Assembly: GCA_050084515.1 (NCBI GenBank)
Contig: CM114273.1
Coordinates: 37,386,001 to 37,450,000 of the forward strand
Direction of reading: 5' to 3'
Source: Blasia pusilla
Taxonomy: Eukaryota; Marchantiophyta; Marchantiopsida; Blasiales
Length of the DNA stretch: 64,000 bases
Part shown: in pieces, positions 60,101 through 64,000 of the stretch
Numbering within the stretch: the first letter of the stretch is position 1
How the letters are laid out: each line of letters begins with the position of its first letter
Notes under the pieces: model-generated
What the model saw: the letters and a program-made list of their open reading frames with translations, nothing else
Told to the model about the DNA's origin: nothing
The model's database searches: none
Program-made: the position numbers and the translations under genes

Positions 60101-60864
60101 TGATGGAGAGCACAACAAGAAGGGCATACTTCTCTCATATAACCAATAGTATGGAATGTTGTTCTGGGATTGATATTTCTTGGCATCCTCAAAAATTACT
60201 TTGTTATATCACTTTCTTGGAAGTTTCGACTATGTGCAAGATTGAGCAACTTGTTGACTTGCCTATTTTTTTAACTATCTCTGGTTGTAGTAGCCATTGT
60301 AGAAAGTACCAGAATCACTTCACTATCTCTTTGAACTACATTACCATGAATTATGGGAGATGCCACTTGAATTCTTAGAGGAATAGTGGGAAGTCTTGAA
60401 CCATCCTCGATAACTTCATTTTCATCATCTCCATGAATACATGTGCCATCTTCAAAAGTTGTGACGTCACTTATGTCGGCAAAGATCTAAAATGGAAATA
60501 AACCATTAGAATCAAACCAATAGATTGGATCAAAAAAGAAACAAGGGAAAAGGTTGTCTAAGAGTAATAATATATACCTCAATCCAACCTTGATTCGAGT
60601 ATACACACCCAAAATATTTGTATCTTGTACCATTTCTTCAATAAAACATAGAGGTTCCAAGTTTTTTTCAAGGGCGTGTGTTTCCCTTTTGTTTGCAATT
60701 TGGTAAACCTTTTTCCTTTCGTTATGTTGTGCCAATTTCTTTGCACAAATCGCATGTCTTCTTTTTTGTACCTCGCCACATAAGACCTTCCAAACTTCAC
60801 CTCTATTTGTAGGATTGGATGGGATAGATAGACTAAGAAATATTTTTCCATACACAACATACAA
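57192..60864 (-). pseudogene. Helitron 2 Rep endonuclease region
   Basis: Minus order: CPSCCALHQTCEKVKV with CKHGKVQLP (about 60130-60000), GWHPR-like IPFGRYQ remnants (59350-59420), RKIILPSSFRRGPHRMHQLY and ILRYFGKSDYFLTMACNPK (59010-58863), HVVEFQK...PHVRAVII (about 58720-58660), MMPYNPLLCTFYDCHINLEI with YLYKYVYKGCD (58235-58110), and HELRSLLHHVRGANSYEYLR with VYPTFKEVTIQLGLLEDD (57440-57290). These are the blocks of plant Helitron Rep-helicase proteins. The second His of the HUH nickase motif reads Arg, and two stops precede it. The nickase is therefore dead. Confidence 0.85.
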
Positions 60865-60900
60865 TTAGAAATAGGATGAGAATTAATGGTATCGAACATA

Positions 60901-63412
60901 AATATGAAAAGAAAAGATAAATAAAAATTTTCTATGAAAAAAGCTTATATTGGGGATATTTCAACTTGAAGAGGATGTTCACTTTTGCCTTAATTTTTGC
61001 TTTCTTTGAGCCTCGACATGCAATACTTTCCTTAAATGACATATGATCATAGTATTTGATGGAATGGAAATTCTGAACATCTATAAAGAACAATATAATA
61101 ATGGGAATATCAAACTTTGAAAACTTACATTATACTAACCTAATACCCTATGTAACAACAAAATATGAATGAAACACCTTTCTTTAAGGGAATAACGTGC
61201 ATGCTGGATAGTGGAGTACATGAGGCCTCATGTCTGTCATTTGTGAAAATTGTAGGAAGTGATGCACTATGAAATCTAAGTAAGATCCTTAAAGTAAGTG
61301 TTTTCGAAGAAACAAGACATGTGGGAAAAAAACCAAAAAAATACTATGCTACATAAATTGACATATGTTGGAGATATCCCATTGAAAAATCCTTAGACGT
61401 CTCCACATTCTGAGTTGTAAGTGGTATATTTGTAGTGTCAAAAAGTGACCTCTCCTTATCACTGTTGACTTCTCCAGTAGTCGTCATCTACAAATTCGAC
61501 ATAATATAGAGGCGAAGTATTCTATGAATAAATTAGAAAAAAAAACTATAACTTTAAGTTGCATGTTAATGTCACGTGCATAAGGATTATCATCATGCGC
61601 AAATTCTCATAGTCATCCAAAGAGCAAGGGAAAGTAGATCAAATAGATTACTAAAATAGGCAAACCAATTTACTAATGAAGAAAATAAGTAAAATTTCAT
61701 ATATTTAATAAGTTCAAAATATCTAGTAGATTTTATAAATAATATTATTTGATGAAAAAAATAATTTCTAATTAAAGAAGTATTTTAAAATTAATTTTCC
61801 TACTGAAAATAAACTATTTACTTCGAACCCCCAATCTTTATCCTTCCTCTTCCCCACCCTAACCCACCCCCTTAGGAGTTTGGGATGTACTTCGGATCAA
61901 AGATTCAAATATAAGACATGGAACTCTTCATATTTAGAGTTAAGATCTCAAGTTTCTAGAATCATCAGTTCCAATCCAATATTTCTAGACATAAAATTTA
62001 AGGGTTTTTTAATATAGTTTTTATTCAACTTTTATTTTATACATCACATGTTGGCGAAATTACATATTGACCTTCATCCTTGCTCTAGCCATCTAGACCA
62101 CGTGGAGGATCACGTGAGGATTCTAGCGCATCTTTCCTCACTAACATAGGTCTATTTGAGGTGTGAACATGTTTAGTAGTCTAGTTTTCTCAATGATCTA
62201 CTTTCAAGTCTTGTATGTTCCTTGGGTCCAGCAAGATTCCATTCATATCCCCAAGGATTTTATTGGTGAGGTATGGTATTCCGAATCAGAGCTTGAAGGG
62301 ATGTTTAGATACTCAAAGAACAAACTCTCCAAGCTTGACTTCACACTTCCATCTTCAAACTTACTCCAAAACTCTTGGGAAGGTCTCGAGGAACTTGACT
62401 TGGGAGTTTCATCTCCCACGGTAATACAAAACTCCTCTGATTGACTCAAAGGACTTATGGTCTGTAATGAGCCGACTGGTGCAACTCCACAATTTCCATT
62501 TGGACTCAGGAAGCAATACCAAGCTTTCTTTTTTCATGGTTCATCGTTCTTTGGTACTGTTGCTACATATTATTCACTTTCATACAGTGGTGTCGTTACA
62601 TCTGTCGGCTTGATTCCATAGTGCCTCTTCAAAGTATTTGTGTTTGTCACTACCTTCTCCTGTGGCATTCGCAACTATGTAGACATTTTTGTTATTCGTT
62701 TAAATTTCATATTTAGAGTACTCACGTGTAAGTCCTATGCAGGGATCATTCGAGAAGCAAGAGTGAGGGAGTACCAGTGAGAACTGGAGCTACTTCACAT
62801 CAACATGAGGATTGGAGGTACTTCACAATGACAAATGATATGGATCCACGATTTGATGCAATTCACAATTTAGGAAAACTGAAATGTAGAGCTTATTGGG
62901 TAGTAGAAATGTAGCACTACTTTCTTCTTTCCAGCTAATATCTGTGCACAATAATAAGGCAATGCCAAAGTGTGAGCTCTCATTGTAGCAACAAGTCTGA
63001 GCATAGAAATAAAATGAAATTTTAGCATCATTCTAGCATCATGTCTCCAAATAGAAATGGAGCCTAGCTAGTGTTACAAGAGCATAAGCATAGAGAAATG
63101 AAAATACATCTCCAACCATGTCTGAAACTATACAAGGAATAAAGCATGAGAATGCCTCTTCAAGTTATGTAGCATGTATGTTGTTGCCCAGTATCAAATT
63201 AAGTACTAAGGAGAGTTGTATACTCCCTTAAATACGCTGAGTCCATCAATAAATAGAAGTTTTATGTACGCACAAAATGTACAAAGTGCCTCAAAACCGT
63301 GCGTACATAGCAAGATTCTTACATCAACTTCCAAAGAATACTAATCTTAATTTTACCTACCAAATCATAGTAGTTGCTCCACTCAGATTAAATATTTAAC
63401 ATACGTGATACA
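60901..63412. other. no recognised gene
   Basis: AT-rich. One frame (plus 62163-62444, up to 93 codons; WEGLEELDLGVSS) shows no known domain. An 11-bp inverted repeat (TATGTACGCAC, 63263-63273, and GTGCGTACATA, 63299-63309) is present. The 5' end of Helitron 2 should lie somewhere here. Confidence 0.45.
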
Positions 63413-63573
63413 TCTATACTATTATTTGAGGAGGGTTTTTCAAATGGTGATAGTTAAATGGTCACAACGACCACGTGCAATTTTAAGTTGAGGAATGTAC
63501 GACGCTTGGCATAACGGGGTGTTTAGGGTCCCAAGGACTCTACATCACACGGTTCCTCACGGGTCCTAACTAG
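63413..63573 (+). mobile_element. candidate non-autonomous mini-Helitron (161 bp)
   Basis: Starts TCTATACTATTATTTGAGG right after an A and ends CACGGGTCCTAACTAG right before a T, as required for Helitron insertion between A and T. Plant Helitrons often begin TCTATACTAT-like and end CTAG. The expected 3' hairpin is weak (an imperfect CACACGG/CACGGG region), so the call is tentative. Confidence 0.4.
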
Positions 63574-64000
63574 TAAAACAAAATAAAGAGCCATTAAATA
63601 TGAAAAAAATTTAAATTAAGTTTTAAGTAACATAATAGAAACCTTCGAATGGGATCCTCAAGGATATATTTTAAGGGAACTTGGATGAGGACACATGTAA
63701 AGAAGGGAGGGAGTGAGCCAAAAACTACATCTTACGGTTAGAATATAGATTATAATAACACAACTATGAATGGTACTTTCAAATGGATACACCCCAAAAT
63801 ATTTGTATCATCTCTCGTAACTATCACTTTGAAAAGAAACCCTAGTTATCCAAAACAAACAAGCTTGAAAAATCATACTTAAACGACTTAGGAGAGAGAT
63901 CATAAATGATCAAAACAAACCTCTTTGAGAAGATTTCCTGTATGAAAATAGACAATGAATATGTTCTTAGACAAGAAATCTTCATAAGACGAAGAAAAAA
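63574..64000. other. right edge, no recognised gene
   Basis: AT-rich flank of the candidate mini-Helitron, with only short frames. Confidence 0.4.

Larger units (their letters stand above)
55416..60900 (-). mobile_element. Helitron 2 (Rep-helicase type, decayed)
   Basis: The 3' end is visible. On the minus strand a hairpin TCGTGC-ATT-GCACGA (plus 55427-55441) is followed after a few bases by ...CTAG at 55416, then host T at 55415. This is the standard Helitron 3' signature with insertion before T. Rep and PIF1-like helicase blocks lie upstream in the right order (next entries). The 5' end (TC) was not found and lies above about 60.9 kb. Confidence 0.8.

Overview
This is nuclear DNA of a green-lineage (streptophyte) eukaryote, most likely a land plant. 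Four host genes have plant-type homology, introns are short with GT-AG borders, and transposons make up most of the rest. The strongest lineage hints are a Ty3-type retroelement carrying a cytosine methyltransferase (precedent known to me: charophyte algae) and an old LINE. I would guess a seed-free land plant, but the window alone does not prove it.

Host genes. (1) Aminoacylase-1 (M20 metallohydrolase), minus strand, 5725-8900, 4 exons. (2) Ureidoglycolate amidohydrolase, minus strand, 36257-41636, 12 exons, the last step of purine/ureide nitrogen recycling in the ER. (3) A taspase-1/threonine aspartase-like Ntn hydrolase, plus strand, 42339-47723, 11 exons, head to head with (2) across about 0.7 kb. 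Its exon 4 seems frameshifted. (4) An intronless, probably plastid-targeted single-cupin protein, plus strand, 50592-51065.

Mobile DNA, left to right. 1-3364: decayed CACTA (En/Spm) element, minus strand. About 12.5-27.8 kb: Helitron 1 (Rep plus PIF1 helicase, minus strand), split by a 10-kb Ty3/gypsy-type element on the plus strand (about 14.65-24.75 kb) that landed between the Walker A and Walker B parts of the helicase gene. That retroelement carries gag, protease, a complete but broken C5 cytosine methyltransferase domain, RT, RNase H, integrase and a C-terminal PHD finger. Its gag is interrupted by a 965-bp solo LTR of another element. 29.4-29.7 kb: a plasma-membrane H+-ATPase fragment. 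53.1-54.4 kb: LINE remnant. 55416-about 60.9 kb: Helitron 2, minus strand, with a recognisable 3' hairpin and CTAG end. 63413-63573: a candidate 161-bp non-autonomous Helitron.

The most notable object is the methyltransferase- and PHD-bearing retroelement. All the transposon ORFs are broken, and in the retroelement many stops are TAG at places where the family has Gln (CAG), as expected from C-to-T decay at methylated CHG sites. No rRNA, tRNA or CRISPR array was found. All exon borders and protein assignments come from reading the sequence and remembered family motifs; no database search was possible.
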